60,000 nucleotides of DNA from Zygnema cylindricum (lineage: Eukaryota; Streptophyta; Zygnematophyceae; Zygnematales; Zygnemataceae): assembly GCA_037447655.1 (NCBI GenBank), contig JBBHKE010002584.1, positions 248,464-308,463 of the forward strand, written 5' to 3'. Of this stretch, positions 1 through 11,925 are shown one piece after another. The notes beneath the pieces were generated by a model. That model had not been told where the DNA came from. It was given only the letters and a program-made list of their open reading frames with translations, and made no database searches. Each line of letters opens with the position of its first letter. Positions within the stretch are counted from its first letter, which is position 1. The position numbers and the translations under genes were made by a program.

Positions 1-2679
1 TTTCCAAAGGCAACCACATTTAGGAGAGAGAAAGTATTAGATCTAATTCACACTGATGTTTGGGGAACTGCTAGATATGCTTCACATGGGGGGAAGAGGT
101 GGATGTTAACTATCGGAAATGATTGGTTTAGATACACGAAGGTATACTTTCTCAGACATAAGTCACAGGTATTGAGATGTTTCAAAGAGTATAAAGTATA
201 GAGTGAAAAACTTCACGAAAGCTCAATTAAGAGGATAAAGAGTGATAATGGGGGGGAATATACCTCTAACCAGTTTGAGGAATATCTGAGAGATGAGGGA
301 GTACAGCACCAAAAAACTGTACTATATAACCCGGAACAAAATGGGGTAGCTGAGAGGTCGTATCGAACACTAACAGATAGTGTACGCAGTATGTTGGCCG
401 ACAAGAAAATAGGAAAGAGATTTTGGGCAGAAGCAATGAATTGTGCCAACTACATTAAGAATAGAGTCCTTACCTCAGCTCTAAAGGGAGTAACACCTTA
501 TGAGAGATGGATTGGAAGGAAACCAAATATCTCACACCTTAAAGTATTCGGTAGCCAAGTTTACAGTCTTGACACGTATAGGAAAAACTGGAAACTAGAT
601 GCTATGGGAAAACCTGGATACTTTGTGGGATATGATGAGGATAATAAGGGATATAGAGTCTATCTCTTAGCTAAGAAAGATATCATTCTGGTCAAACACT
701 TAGTTGTCATGGATAAAGGGAAGTCATTTGACCCCTTCAAATATACAAAGAAGATAAGAATTAGATTTGAGTCCGAAAGTGAGGAGAACATGGTCGTTCC
801 CGAAAAGGACATGAGTGAAACCGTGATTGCAGATTCATGGGAGATCCAAGATGCAAGAGACTCATCGGAAACCTCACATACTCCTATGGACTTCGAGGAG
901 ATAGAAGAAGCGGGACAAGAACCGGCTTCCATGGACAGGGGAGCCGATGAGACAGTGAGAAGAATCCAAGACTTCCATCCATTCTTGCTTCGCAGTTTGA
1001 GGGAGGAAGGAGGAGCAACAAAAATATTACAGGAAAAACAAGCCGCTCATAAGGTAACAAAGCTATCTCACCCTGATGAGCCTCAGTCTTACTTAGAGGC
1101 AGTGAATAGTCCTAAGAAAGAAAGATGGATTAGAGCTATAAATGATGAGATGGCTTCAATCATGGAAGCGAATACTTGGGAACTAGCAGATTGTCCTCCA
1201 GACAGAAAACCTATTGGGTGTAAAGGGGTATTTAAACTAAAACTGAACCCTGATAATACCATTGAAAGATATAAGGCTCGATTGGTAGCGAAGGGGTTCA
1301 CTCAAAAGGAGGGGATTGACTATGAGGAGACCTTTGCTCCGGTTGTTCGGTTCCCATCAGTAAGGATTCTCCTCAGCCAGGCAGCAGCGGCAGACATGGA
1401 AATCCACCAGATAGACATTAAGACTGCGTTTCTAAATGGTGAGTTAGAGGAAGTAATTTTCATGAGACAACCCGAGGGGTTACTGGAAGAAAGAGAAGAG
1501 AGCAAAGTCTGCAGGCTCATAAAGTCCTTATATGGACTGAAGCAGGCTCCCCGACAGTGGAATAAGAAACTAGATGAGTTTCTTACCAGTCTGGGATATA
1601 TCCGTATCAGTTCTGACCATTCTATCTATATGTTTGAAGATGAGAATGGTGTCATTTTTATTGCAATTTATGTGGATGATCTGCTTGTGTTGAGTAAATC
1701 CTTGGAAAAGATCAATAAGTTTAAAACAGATCTTAGAAGCATATTTGATATGAAAGATTTAAGGGAGGCAAAATATATTTTGGGGATTCAAATGGAGAGA
1801 GATAGGGGGAAGAAGATTATCAGACTTACTCAGAAAGAAGCAATAGGTAATATGCTTGAGAAATTCCAGATGGAAAATGCTAACAGTTGTACCACTCCCA
1901 TGGACTTGAAAAAAGTAAGTGATGGGAGTGTAGAAGGAGTGATGATCTTAGATGATCAAATGAGTCTAGAGGAGAGAGAGTTTATGAAGTCTATCCCATA
2001 TAGACAGGTCGTAGGAAGTTTAATCTATTTTATGAACTCTACCAGGCCGGACATAGCGGCAGCAGTTGGAGTACTCAGTATGAGTGTTAATGATCCTAGG
2101 AAGATAGATTGGGAGGCAACCAAGAGAGTCATGAGATATATGGTGGGAACCAGAGAGTTATGGTTGCATTTGGGAGGGGAGCACACTGACATCACTACTT
2201 GGAATGATGCTAGTTATGGGGACGTACCTATGAGAAGATGCACTTCTGGGTATATGTTGTATGTTGGGGAAGGTGCATGCTGATGGAGCAGTAAGCAACA
2301 AAAGGTGGTTGCTCAGTCTACTATGGAGGCTGAGTACATGGCCTCTTGTTCTGCTGTGAAAGAGTTGATTAAGTCAAGTGGTTGCTACAAGAATTGGGGT
2401 ATATAAAGGAGGGAGTGCATGAAGTGTTTTGTGATAATCAAGCTGCCATAGCAATTGCAGCTAATCCAAAACATCATTTTAAAGCTAAACATAGGGACAT
2501 AAGATTGAGTTTTGTGAGGAAAAAAATTGAGAATAAGATTGTGAATCTTATATATAGATCTGATGAGAAAATGGTGGCTGATATGATGACAAAACTAGTG
2601 CCCTCTCCTAAATTGAAATATTGTAGAGAAAAATGTGGACTAAAACTTAAGGTAAAATTAGACCAGAAAATAAGGGGAG
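1..2679 (+). pseudogene. Ty1/copia element I: integrase, reverse transcriptase and RNase H remnant
   Basis: Copia-order pol (integrase, then RT, then RNase H), already inside the integrase core at base 1. Seen: integrase motifs HTDVWG, SDNGGEY and NPEQNGVAER before base 360. The longest open frame is 391-2283. Its RT has WELADCPPDRKPIG, the KTAFLNGELEE block, LYGLKQAPRQW and YVDD at about residues 427-430. RNase H follows with the DASYGD, AEYMAS and DNQAAI acidic blocks. Breaks: in-frame TAG at 199-201, TGA at 2281-2283 where copy D has a Cys-Trp pair, a short deletion/frameshift near 2361-2390, and loss of the normal stop, so the last open frame (2382-2702) runs into the LTR. gag and protease lie outside the window. 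The protein is close to copy D (37297-39850), so both belong to one family. It would have been a virus-like-particle polyprotein and is now non-functional. Confidence 0.95.
2667..2679 (+). other. Polypurine tract of copia element I
   Basis: The run AAAATAAGGGGAG lies directly before the LTR start TGTTGAA. The same arrangement is seen before the LTR at 39864 (GGAATTAAGGGGAG) and, on the minus strand, beside 16267. It is the expected plus-strand priming site. Confidence 0.85.
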
Positions 2680-3018
2680 TGTTGAAGTTAATAGATTTCT
2701 AGAGTATTTTCTAGGTTTAAATATGTTAGTATAAAAGGAAAAGAAAAGGACGGACAACCTGCCTCCACCTCCTCTCTCTAGCCCCCATACTTGTTGTAGT
2801 CACAAAAGGATAGAGAGGGTGGTTGATCCATGGCTGCCTTAGTTCAACAGACAGTTATTTTTAGTAGGTTACTAATAATATATCTGACGGACCCGGGATT
2901 TGATCCCGGTACCTGCCGTTCGTCAAGTTGGTCGATAACGGTCAGCATTATCCTATTAGACTAGGATCAATGCTAAATGCTTAGTATGTGTTAGATATAT
3001 ATTTATCTAGGAAAGAAC
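2680..3018 (+). repeat. Copia LTR, 5' portion (3' LTR of element I, interrupted)
   Basis: Begins TGTTGAAG right after the polypurine tract. It carries the family landmarks TTTTCTAGGT, the CCTGCCTCCACCTCC block and CCATGGCTGCC. It contains an antisense tRNA-like segment. On the minus strand, 2893-2909 forms a perfect T-arm-like hairpin with a 5-bp CCGGG/CCCGG stem and the 7-base loop ATCAAAT. The LTR stops where a second LTR begins at 3019. Confidence 0.8.
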
Positions 3019-4087
3019 TGTTGAAATTGTTATTTTTATATGGTATTTTCTAGGTCTGAACTTAGTACAAAATAGAAAAGGTGGACAGCCTGCCTCCGCC
3101 TCCTCTCTCTTCCCACCATACTTGCCGTAGTCACTGAGGGATAGAGAGGGTGGCTGAGCCATGGCTGTCCTAGCTTAAGCAGGCAGGGCTAAAGAGTGAC
3201 TTATGTCACTCTCAACAAAAGGTTGAGTCTGGCAGGACTCGAACCTCTGACTGGTAGAGCGCGGCTTAGCCGTTAGCTCTAACCAGTCTATCGTAGAAGT
3301 CCTTTAGCATACATTAGGTTTGATATTTACTTAAACAATGTAACGTCTATGAATTCGATTAACGGAATTACGAACGAAAGAACATGGAACCAAGTATTAT
3401 ATAGTGCGAACATTATCTCGCACGCAAACAAATGAATTGGACATTTGTTTTCGACGGCAGACATTTAATATCGAATCTGATCCGACAGCGTAACTCAAAG
3501 CCGAGATCACGGAATGGTCATTTTTGGCGTTTATGGACGTGGCGTGACGTGGCCCCACGCGGAGGGATGACATTTGGTCGCAGGAATTCCGGCGAACATA
3601 AGGACAAGTGAAAAGTGGACACGCGTCCACTTAATGGCGTTGCCGTACATGAGCCGTATAGAAAGTACATCGGCCATAGTACTTTTCTGTACTCTATAGT
3701 GATCCAATTGGTTCGTACTTCAGTAGATAGGGTTTGTGAGAGGGATTTAGGACTTAGAGAATTTTGGTAGATAGGAACCTCTCTCTCTTTGAGAGTTTAT
3801 ATAAACTTGGCATCTTTGCCGACTCATAACTTATCAAGTGGTTGGCCGTTTTTAGTGATTCTTTTTGCTACAGACTCAAGGGAGTCCAGGCTCCACAGGG
3901 GTGCAGTCAAATTGTCAGTTTGTCTTCTTGGACAGCAGTGGTCGTGGCTTAAAGTGGGTTAGTTAAGTGTAGTCAAATTGTCAGTTTGTCTTCTTGGGCA
4001 GCAGTGGTCGTGGCTTAAAGTGGGTTAGTTAAATACTATCTAGAGGCTTCCTGTAATCTGTAGTCCAATGGAGGACACAGAATTGCA
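3019..4087 (+). repeat. Complete copia LTR (1069 bp)
   Basis: Starts TGTTGAAAT and ends ACACAGAATTGCA, matching the LTR ends at 12927 and 23672. It holds an antisense B-box-like sequence (GGACTCGAACCT at 3235-3246), a GTAC-rich promoter segment around 3640-3720, an inverted CCAAT (CCAATTGG), and a TATATAAA box at about 3798-3805. No matching 5-bp duplication is visible (AGAAC before, CTATA after). It is either an old solo LTR whose flanks have decayed or the product of recombination between elements. Confidence 0.8.
3905..4036 (+). repeat. 66-bp direct tandem duplication in LTR R/U5
   Basis: The segment from AGTCAAATTGTCAGTTTGTC at 3905 is repeated from 3971, differing by only a few bases (for example TTGGACAG versus TTGGGCAG). 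Other LTR copies have one unit here, so this is a recent local duplication in this copy. Confidence 0.85.
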
Positions 4088-4096
4088 CTATACAGG

Positions 4097-4152
4097 AGAG
4101 CAGCGCAGCAGAGCAGAGCAGCGCAGCAGCAGAGCAGAGCAGCAGCGAAGCT
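4097..4152 (+). repeat. AGC-rich microsatellite
   Basis: Imperfect AGC/GCAGAGCAGC repeats directly after the LTR end. No coding role is visible. Confidence 0.8.
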
Positions 4153-4282
4153 GCAACACAAACAGGACAACGCAACCACGATTATATTTGATATGGTCCG
4201 TACGGACAACACAGCGTCTAATATTCTTAATGTGATTCTGTATAGGATAGAGCAACTGCGATAGATACAATTCTAGTCAACT

Positions 4283-4395
4283 TAGTGGGAACTCAGTGGT
4301 AACTTAGTGGGTAACTCAGTGGAGGTTTAGTGATAGCTCAGTTGTAGCTTAGTGATAGCTCAATGGTAGCTTGACAGATTAGTGGTAGGTTAGTG
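4283..4395 (+). repeat. Degenerate short tandem repeat (TAGTGGTAACTCAGTGG-like)
   Basis: Repeated variants of CTCAGTGG, CTTAGTGG and TTAGTGATAGCTCAG at roughly 10-17 bp spacing. It looks like a small minisatellite between two LTR pieces. Confidence 0.7.
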
Positions 4396-4410
4396 GTTTA
4401 ATGTACCTCT

Positions 4411-4836
4411 TGAAACTCTGAGACCTCCATAAGTCCTCAGAGTAGACAGCTTCCAAGAAGCCTTTAGGATAATCCTGACCCCTTTGTGTTTCAGCAAAAA
4501 TTACTGCCACCCTGACAGACAAAAAACCCTGACCACTTGCACCCATGTGAAGGCAAGACTCCCGTGAGTTGGTAGCAAAAAGAATCTCTGAATTTGCTCC
4601 CCTGAGCAGTAACTTATGGAGGGTCAAAGTTGACCTTTTGTACAGAAGCTCTCTGGGAGAGGGGGTCCTATCTTCTAATTTTTCTAAGTCCTATCTCTCT
4701 CACAAACTCTATCATTGATGTACGAGCCAATCAGATTACTCCTCCTTACATAAAAGTACAGCTGTCGGTGTACTTTCTGTACGAACATTGTACGTTATGG
4801 CCTAAATGTCGACACATGGTATATCTGAATTCGCTA
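4411..4836 (-). repeat. Copia LTR fragment, minus orientation
   Basis: Begins TGAAACTCTGAGACCTCCAT, the reverse complement of the family LTR 3' end. It is nearly identical to the start of the LTR at 8262 and breaks off after GAATTCGCT. The missing part would be the U3 5' portion. Confidence 0.85.
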
Positions 4837-5226
4837 CCGACTTGATTCATATAAACAATAGCTGATTTGTCAGCTTCGTCGGAGCTGTGTTGTCACATAC
4901 TTGGACATATCCAAAAATAACCGCAGCTTCGTCGCAGCTGCGTTGTCTTATTTAAAGTACACTCGTCTCAAATAGATGCGCAGTACCGGCGGCGCATATT
5001 TCAAGGTTTCGTACAATTCAAATCAGATGGCTTCGCGATCCGTTGTCCATTTCTTACTGCGTAGTCACGCCACTCAATAACACCCTTACTTCACTTTAGT
5101 TTTATCCGTACGTTCCCTCCCCCAATCCGTGAATCCATTCAAACCTCCATATTAATAATATACGCACGAAACGTCTCAAGCGTACAAAATGTGGCGTATG
5201 CACGAAACTGAGTTTTCAAAACAACA
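4837..5226 (-). repeat. Second-family copia LTR fragment (3' LTR of the 5239-8261 element)
   Basis: On the minus strand it starts TGTTGTTTTGAAAACTC, directly preceded by a purine tract. Its sequence (CGGCGGCGCATATT, GGCTTCGCGATCCG, the Pro-rich-looking CTCCCCCAATCC block, ATGTGGCGTA) matches the right half of the solo LTR at 20122-21286. It is truncated by the LTR fragment at 4411-4836. Confidence 0.75.
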
Positions 5227-5238
5227 CTCCCCCGAAAA
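5227..5238 (-). other. Polypurine tract of the minus-strand family-2 copia element
   Basis: On the minus strand the sequence reads TTTTCGGGGGAG and then the LTR start TGTTG. This fixes the orientation and the 3' end of the element at 5239-8261. Confidence 0.75.
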
Positions 5239-8200
5239 TTTAGTTTCGTGCACCAGAATAAAATTTGCAACGTGTCAATTGTTAAACTCCACCACTGGTT
5301 CCGCTGCATTGCTATACTACGTTGCTGCGTTGCGACGTGAATTGCTTCCGATGATTCACCACTGCCTTTGTTGCGTTGCTTTGCTACGTTGAGACCCGAA
5401 CTGCTTGCGCTGATTCACCACTGCCTCCGCTGCGTTCCTACCATGTCTTCCAAACTTCCCCTTCTTGATAACTGCCACCTTGCCGAGTTAGTCATTTAAT
5501 ATTCAAACACTCTTTGTCTTCCATCAAAAACTTTATCAACCACTTCCTTAACTTTTGTGATTTTTACACACTTACAGATTTGAATGTCGTCCACTAACAA
5601 CTCCCCCTATGCCATAAACGCCAAATTGTCCTTTCATTAATGATATAACACCTCTCCAGTAAATCTGAATTTCTACCCGTAATCGTCACTTAGTCATATG
5701 ATCAGTATTTGTCGAAAGATATCTTGTCTCTACACACTTTCATTGAACAGTTGTTGCACCTTCTCTCCTATTAAATACTTCCACGCCTTCCGCTTCCTTC
5801 GATATATGTTGCCTATGTTACTTCACCAAATTCCCTTATACCTTGCTGAAAAGTCGTTCAAGTCTCTCCATTTTCCCATCACACATCCTCTCAATGTTGC
5901 TGGTCGCGTTATCCTGTGTGATCGATTTTGTAACTTGTTTCTTCTCGAATTTATTTTCTATAAATTGTATCTTTTTCTTTCTTACTTACTTGATTTTGGT
6001 CTTTTCGTAGAATTTATACTTCTGCAATTATTTGCCTTCCCATCACCTCTATAAAGTGTTGTTTTTCTTACTAATTTTTTGTATTTTTTCGTAGATCTAC
6101 CAATCCCCGTAAGTGTATGCATCCTAAATGCTTTCATTCCAATCCCCTTTTCATTTAGTTGTTTTTTCCTCTTCCTAATATTCCTTCTTAATATCCAATT
6201 TTCTCCAATTTTGTGACCTTTTTTTCTTAACCTCATTTTCTTAACGATCTCTCTCGATCCTTCGTTGAATTCATTAACATTTAAACCCACATTATTTTCC
6301 ACCTCCGATGTCAATTCCCCATCTTATGGGAATTCACCATTTTCTCTTTTACCATCTTCCTCTTTTACTCTAAGTTTTGATTTTTAGTTCAGTTTTCTCT
6401 ATATCAAACATCATAGATTTTGCAATTTCGGTTAAAGTTTGGTTGAGTTTTTTTGATACTCCATTTTGTTTTGGAGTATAGGGAATTGTAAATTGTCAAA
6501 AAATGTCGTTTTTTTTTAGAGAGTCCGAAAATGCATGGAAAATATATTCACATCCGTTATCGGACAGAAAGGAGAGGATCGGTTTCCCATGAAGCTTTTC
6601 CGCCCAAACGCGAAAGTGGTTGAAGTAAGTAAATACTTCACTCTTCTCTTTCATAAAGTAAACCTTGTTGTACTGAGAGAAATCATTGGTAAAAGTGACC
6701 TGAAACCGGTTGCCACCGAGGGAAGAGACTTTTGATAGTCCCCACACATCCGATTGAATGATTTGCAGCAAATTCGTAGCCCGGATATCCGCGGCCTGAG
6801 GTAGGGGTAACTTATGAAGATTTCCCAAAGCACACCCATCACATACATGAGAGTTATTTTGGCGTAAGTTAACATCACCTATCACATTTCTTTTTACCAT
6901 TTTATGAAGTCTCTCATTATGAACATGACTAAGCCTCTTATGCCACACAACACTTTTAGGAAGGACACTGGAGTATGCAAAGTCAATTTCATTAGAAAAG
7001 TCCATCCGGACAACAAGTTTGGACATCTAGTTCCTACTAAGGCTACTCTCCCATTTTTGCTTACTACCTTTTTCCCATTCTTTTGCAAAATTTCAAATCC
7101 CTTCATTTCAGCCACCGAGGTGGAAAACATTTTTTTCTTAAACTTTGGAATATAGAGAACATCATGTAAGGTTATTTTTACAACTTGACCATTGATGTCA
7201 CAAGCTAACTCCATGCTTCCCTTTTCCGTAGCCTCCACACCGTTGTCATCCGCATAGTAAATACGGTGAGTGGGAATTAGAGTGAGGGTTTTGAAGTATG
7301 CCCGGTTGCCGCACATGTGGGTAGAGCATCCGTAGTCCATAATCAACCCGTTTTCTTGAGGTCCCTCCATGAGATTCTTTGTAGGAGCAAAAGGCTCATC
7401 ATCAGCCGATTTCGGAAATTTGACGAGGTCGTCCTTTTCCTCCACTGGTTCTGCTTGTGGCGTCTCATCGGTTGGAAAGAACGCTGCATTTTTAATCGGC
7501 AATTTTGATGCCGCCACTTTGGATGGTGAATCCTCCGACCGCACCTTCCACCCCGCACGATGAATTCTTATTTCACACGCTTTTCTAAATGCCAGACACA
7601 GCTGGAAGACATGACCTTGACCAAAGCAATAGATACACCTATCATATTACCTATAAATCGAATTAGGGGTGAAATTCCTATATCCGGAGAATCCAGCCGG
7701 CTTATATGTCTGAGCATTGTAAGCTATTGCTGACTCTTCACCATGTCATGCAACCTGAGTGGCCTCTTCCTCTAAGATATAAGCTTAAGCTACAGCTATA
7801 TTCCATTTACTCTTCTCTAACCTCTTTAACTGTTCCGCGACTCCTTTATATTCAGTAGGAAACCCTCTCATTAGAATCATAACTTGATGATAGAGAGGAA
7901 TATTCCCCCCCGGAACATGCATTTTCCGACAAAATAAGTTTCAAGCCATTAAAGTATGAGTTCATATCCCCTTGGAATACTTATAATCCCAAATTTTTCT
8001 AGCAGTTATAACCTCATTGTGCTCAGTAGCTAAGACATAAGATTCCCTAAAAGCCTTCCATATATCAGATGCAGTAGAGATATTGATATATGTCATCTAC
8101 AAATCTTTAGACAAGAGTAATTTAAAAACATGCACAGCATCCTCATTTTTCTTTTAGAATCCGGATCCGTATTCGGAAGAACACCGGAAGCAACATCGTA

Positions 8201-8261
8201 TCACTTGTTTAAGGTAAAACTTAGTTAATTCTGCCAAATACAAATAATTTTACCCATTAAA
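5239..8261 (-). pseudogene. Family-2 copia element: degraded gag, protease, integrase and RT
   Basis: Read from high to low coordinates. Gag remains (SDIWKAFRESYV, GVAEQLKRLEKSKWN) with a CX2CX4HX4C zinc knuckle at about 7637-7596 (CIYCFGQGHVFQLC). The protease follows near 7340, where the usual D-S-G reads D-Y-G (MDYGCSTHM). Then come the GAG-pre-integrase HHCC region (WHKRLSHVH...CDGCALGN) and an integrase core with SDVWG and LSDNG between 7026 and 6496. A further block reads TPKQNGVSKK near 6460. RT is barely recognisable as LVDDIQICK near 5600-5575. Stops and frameshifts are many, and 5300-6300 is close to unreadable. No primer site is visible at the gag end, where an unrelated LTR abuts at 8262. 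This is a different lineage from the elements with the GGTTATGGGCCC primer site. Confidence 0.85.
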
Positions 8262-9296
8262 TGAAACTCTGAGACCTCCATAAGTCCTCAGAATGAACAG
8301 CTTCTAAGAAGCCTCTAGGATAATCCTGACCCATTTGTGTTTCCGTAAGAACAACTGCCACCCTAGCAGACAAAAACTCTGACCACCTGCACCCATGTGA
8401 AGGTCAGACTCCCTTGAGTTGATAGCAAAAAGAATCTCTGAATTTGCTCCCCTGAGCAGTAAGTTATGGAGGGTCAAAGTTGACCTTTTGTATAGAAGCT
8501 CTCTAGGAGAGAGGGTCCTATCTCCTAATTTTTCTAAGTCCTATCTCTCTCACAAACTCTATCCATTGATGTACGAGCCAATCAGATTACTCCTCCTTAC
8601 ATAAAAGTACAGCTGTCGGTGTACTTTCTGTACGAACATTGTACGTTATGGCCTAAATGTCGACACATGGTATATCTGAATTCGCTCCCTTAATCCTAGG
8701 AGAAGCCGCGATCCAATGTCATTCCGCCACCTGTCATCCGATGTGGCGATGATCAAAAACCGCCGAAATTCTCTTCCGCGATCTCGGCGTTTAATTTCAA
8801 TCGTCCGATTAAATTCACATTTAATCATAGCCGTAATAAATACATGCGCGGTATTCGTTTCTTATCCGTACCGTAATCCGTACTTTTACATTATTGGATC
8901 TATGTCTCCCGTAAAAATATTTCAGTTAAATTAACTATCCTACGTATAAATGTTTAATTAATTATCAAACCCTATAGTACGCAACACTATCTCTAGAGTT
9001 AACGGTTAAAGCTACCGGTTACCGGCTTATTTCCGACCGGCAGGTTGCAGGTTCAAATCCTGGAGGTGGCACATATATTTTAGTAAATATATCCTTAATT
9101 ATAAATAAACTAATATTTATATCCCGTAAACCTCAAGATAGCCTAGGTAGCCATGGCTCTAGCTTCCTCTCCAATTTCTTAATGATTGCGACAAGTTTGA
9201 GAGTTGGAGAGAGAAGTTAGAGGTAGACTGCCTCGACTTCTTTCTATATTTCTATTCGGACCTAGAAAATACTTTAAAATACCATTAATTTCTATA
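8262..9296 (-). repeat. Copia LTR (about 1035 bp), minus orientation
   Basis: Begins TGAAACTCTGAGACC. Its distal end is decayed (ATTTCTATA where ATTTCAACA is expected). It carries a tRNA-like segment on the plus strand, antisense to the LTR, with a perfect B box GGTTCAAATCC at about 9050-9060. No target duplication was found (TTAAA and GGAGG flanks). It joins remains of two different elements, so recombination here is likely. Confidence 0.8.
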
Positions 9297-9458
9297 GGAG
9301 GATAGTCACTACTACTCTTGTAGGTTCGGTAGATCTAAAAGTGTTAGTAGAAGGAAAGACATCTATAGTTACATTCTCCGATGTATTGTTTATTCCGGAG
9401 CTGAACAAAAACCTCATCTCTACGTCTGTATTAGATGATAAGGGTTTTGATAACTCTC
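9297..9458 (+). pseudogene. Copia protease fragment
   Basis: Plus-strand translation gives VGSVDLKVLVEGKTSIVTFSDVLF and KNLISTSVLDDKGFDN. This matches the protease-to-pre-integrase stretch of element A at 14190-14320. It starts at an LTR edge and is cut at 9458 by another insertion. Confidence 0.85.
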
Positions 9459-10138
9459 ACGAAAAACCCACAAAAGACCACTTCACAATGAAGCCCCGAG
9501 CAAAATAGACATACCCGAGGTCTGCAAATTAGCCACAAAAAAAAAAAAAAACCAAAGATAACACATGCAGAATCTCACAAGGTTTTGCTCAAAGATCACA
9601 ATGATTTTGCAATTTAAAAAATCCAAAAAATTGCTTTGCATCATTTTTCTTACAAGGAATTCCTAATTCCAAAATATTTCACCGTTGGTCAACCGATACA
9701 CTAAACGTTATCAAAACAAAAACTCACTGTCAACCGTACACAAATATTTACAACAAACCAAAAACTAACAACCACTAAAATGAAATAATACGAGGTCAAA
9801 TTTCGCCCGCTAAAATGACGATGCAATCAATATACCTCTTCCAAAAATGACGGAGGACTCCGTCTGCCGTCCGCCCATTCTTTCATCACTGAAGGTGAAC
9901 CTCCACGTGTAAATATTGTCCACAAATGAAACTGTACTTTTCATCATCCGGAACACACAATCTTCACTTCCACGGACCTACATTCGTGCCCGGAGGTAAT
10001 TTCAACCCGTAATTCGCTCGACTTACATACAACACTAAAACTTTTCTACGACAAATCAGCCTGCACACAAAAGAAACTCAAGTCCGAATCCATTTTCACA
10101 CACAAGAATATAGATGACTAAAGGTTTCTAAAACAACA
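9459..10138 (-). repeat. Probable family-2 copia LTR fragment
   Basis: Ends AAAACAACA at 10138 like the family-2 LTR at 5226. It shares ACTTCACAATGAAG and a CGTCCGCC block with the solo LTR at 20122-21286. Elsewhere similarity is low. An A17-like run lies near 9538-9554. It separates protease and RT pieces of one copia relic, whose integrase is missing. Confidence 0.5.
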
Positions 10139-10403
10139 TGAAGCATGCTCCAAGGCAGTGAAACCTGAAAGATGATGAATTTTTGACAAATCTTAGCTTC
10201 ACTATAATCAATTCAGATCATTCTGTTTCTGTTATGGAATGGGAAGATGGTTTTATATATATTGTTATTCATATTGATGATTTGCTGTTGCTGAGCAAAT
10301 CCATTAATGAAATCAAGAAAATAAAAACAACCATAAAATCTCGATTTAAAAGGATTTAGTAAGGCTAAGTATATTTGGGAATCCAAGTAGAAAGGATGAA
10401 GTT
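10139..10403 (+). pseudogene. Copia reverse transcriptase fragment
   Basis: Translation gives APRQ*NLKDDEFLTNLSF, SDHSVSVMEWEDGFIYIVIHIDDLLLLSKS and a decayed GKAKYI block. This aligns with LYGLKQAPRQW...YVDDLLVLSKS of copy D. The catalytic motif reads HIDD instead of YVDD, and there are several stops. It ends at a reversed LTR. Confidence 0.85.
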
Positions 10404-10825
10404 GTAATTCTCTGACCTCCATTGGCCCACGAATCTCCAACTATGTAAAGCCCTATAGATAATATCTACCCCTATGAATTTCAATCCAATAAAAAAGCCA
10501 AATCGATAAGACAAGAGTTCTAGCTAACCTCACTTTGTAGGGCGCAACCCTCTTCCAGACGCAAAATAATTTTGAATTTGTCCCTTGAGCAACAAGTTAT
10601 GGCTCGCCAAAGATGGCCTATACAAAAGGTCCCTCAAAGAGAGGCGCCTCAAAAAATTTCTATGTGCTAAATTTCTCTTTGAACCCCCTCCTACTACTGT
10701 ACCTAACCAATAAAAAAAATGTAAAGTAAAAAAAAGTACAAATGCCGCTGTACTTCTTATATGGCCATGATACCACATGGCCGTCCCGTTGATGCTTATC
10801 AGCTCTTGAGCCATGGTCGCTCTTC
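10404..10825 (-). repeat. Copia LTR, first part of an interrupted copy
   Basis: Begins TGTAATTCTCTGACCTCC, a diverged LTR 3' end in reverse orientation, and includes a GTAC promoter segment near 10737. It is split at the TCTTC target by the solo LTR 10826-11715 and appears to continue at 11721-11925. Confidence 0.7.
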
Positions 10826-11715
10826 TGAAATTCTATGGTCTCTATTAACCTACAGAATGAGCACCCTATGGAAAACCTCTAGGATAATATTTGCCCCTTC
10901 CACTTTCCCACTGAATGAGTGTCACCCAGGCACACAAATATTTTGACCGCCCTCACCCCTGTGAGGACAAGACTCTCTTGAGTCAAAGGCAAAAATAATG
11001 ACTGAATTTGCTCTCCTGATCAGTTAGTTATAGCTAGCCAAAAATGGCTTATAAATACAAAAGGTCACTTGGAGAGAGGCGCCTCAAACACGCTAAGTCC
11101 CTAAACTCCTACTCACACCTACCTACTACTGTACCCTAGACCAATCAAAAGAGTGTATAGTACAAGAAGGTACAGTGGCTGATTGTACTTCTTGAACAGC
11201 CATTGTACAACATGGCCTTGTGGTTGACACTTGTCAGCTTTGGAGCCATCGTTCCTCCTCCCATCTTTTCCGGCATCCAAAGATATAGCGCCATGTGGCA
11301 CAACGCACCGCTATGTTTGAAAGCCGCCAAGATTCACTCGGGTTTGGTGGCGGCGAAAACGTCCGTCCGATCATAAATTTTACACGGTTAGATTCGCGTC
11401 CGCTATCGCTTTTGTTTACATGTGTTGTTTCGTCAATTTGGTATATTAAAGTGAAAGTGACGCTACGTAACTTTATAATCAAATATCGACCCACATACGT
11501 GTATTGTTTCGTTGAAGCATTAATGGATAAGGCGTACGTCTACAATGTCCCAACACCTAGGTTGAAATCGGTCGAGGGCAACATTTTGGTCATCTATCAA
11601 TCTGTCTACATGTCTGCCTATTTCTTTCTAACTATGGGGGTAGCCATGTTGACTCTCTCTCTCTTCTCTCTGGAGTCTAAATTAAGAAGTGAATATTAAT
11701 TATTTTTTTTCAACA
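10826..11715 (-). mobile_element. Solo copia LTR (890 bp) with 5-bp target duplication
   Basis: Begins TGAAATTCTATGGTCTC and ends TTTTCAACA. Its length equals that of the LTR at 39864-40753 (890 bp), and shared landmarks include CCTCCTCCCATCTT and TTTTACACGGTT. Identical pentamers TCTTC flank it at 10821-10825 and 11716-11720. This is the signature of copia integration followed by LTR-LTR recombination that removed the body. Confidence 0.85.
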
Positions 11716-11720
11716 TCTTC

Positions 11721-11925
11721 CCGCAATGTCTGCTATCCACTCATGGCTTGTCATGTGTCACTTGAAGATATTAGCTCACAATCCGCCAAATAACCATTCT
11801 GGTGCATCGGCTCCACTGTGCGCTATCCAATATTAAGTCAACAATTAGTTACTTCCATTTAAATTGAATATCGTTTTGTGTATGTCGTTCTATTTTGTAA
11901 TCCGTTAACCGAGTATGTAGAATGG
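11721..11925 (-). repeat. Probable second part of the interrupted LTR from 10404
   Basis: Sequence between the right target duplication of the solo LTR and the left LTR of element A. It is expected to be U3 of the LTR starting at 10404. Divergence is high, so the assignment rests mainly on the nesting logic. Confidence 0.45.

Noticed and set aside
9000-9072. A functional tRNA gene on the plus strand
   Set aside because: The B box is perfect, but a 7-bp acceptor stem and a normal anticodon arm cannot be formed, and it lies inside an LTR at the place where all copies have a similar module.
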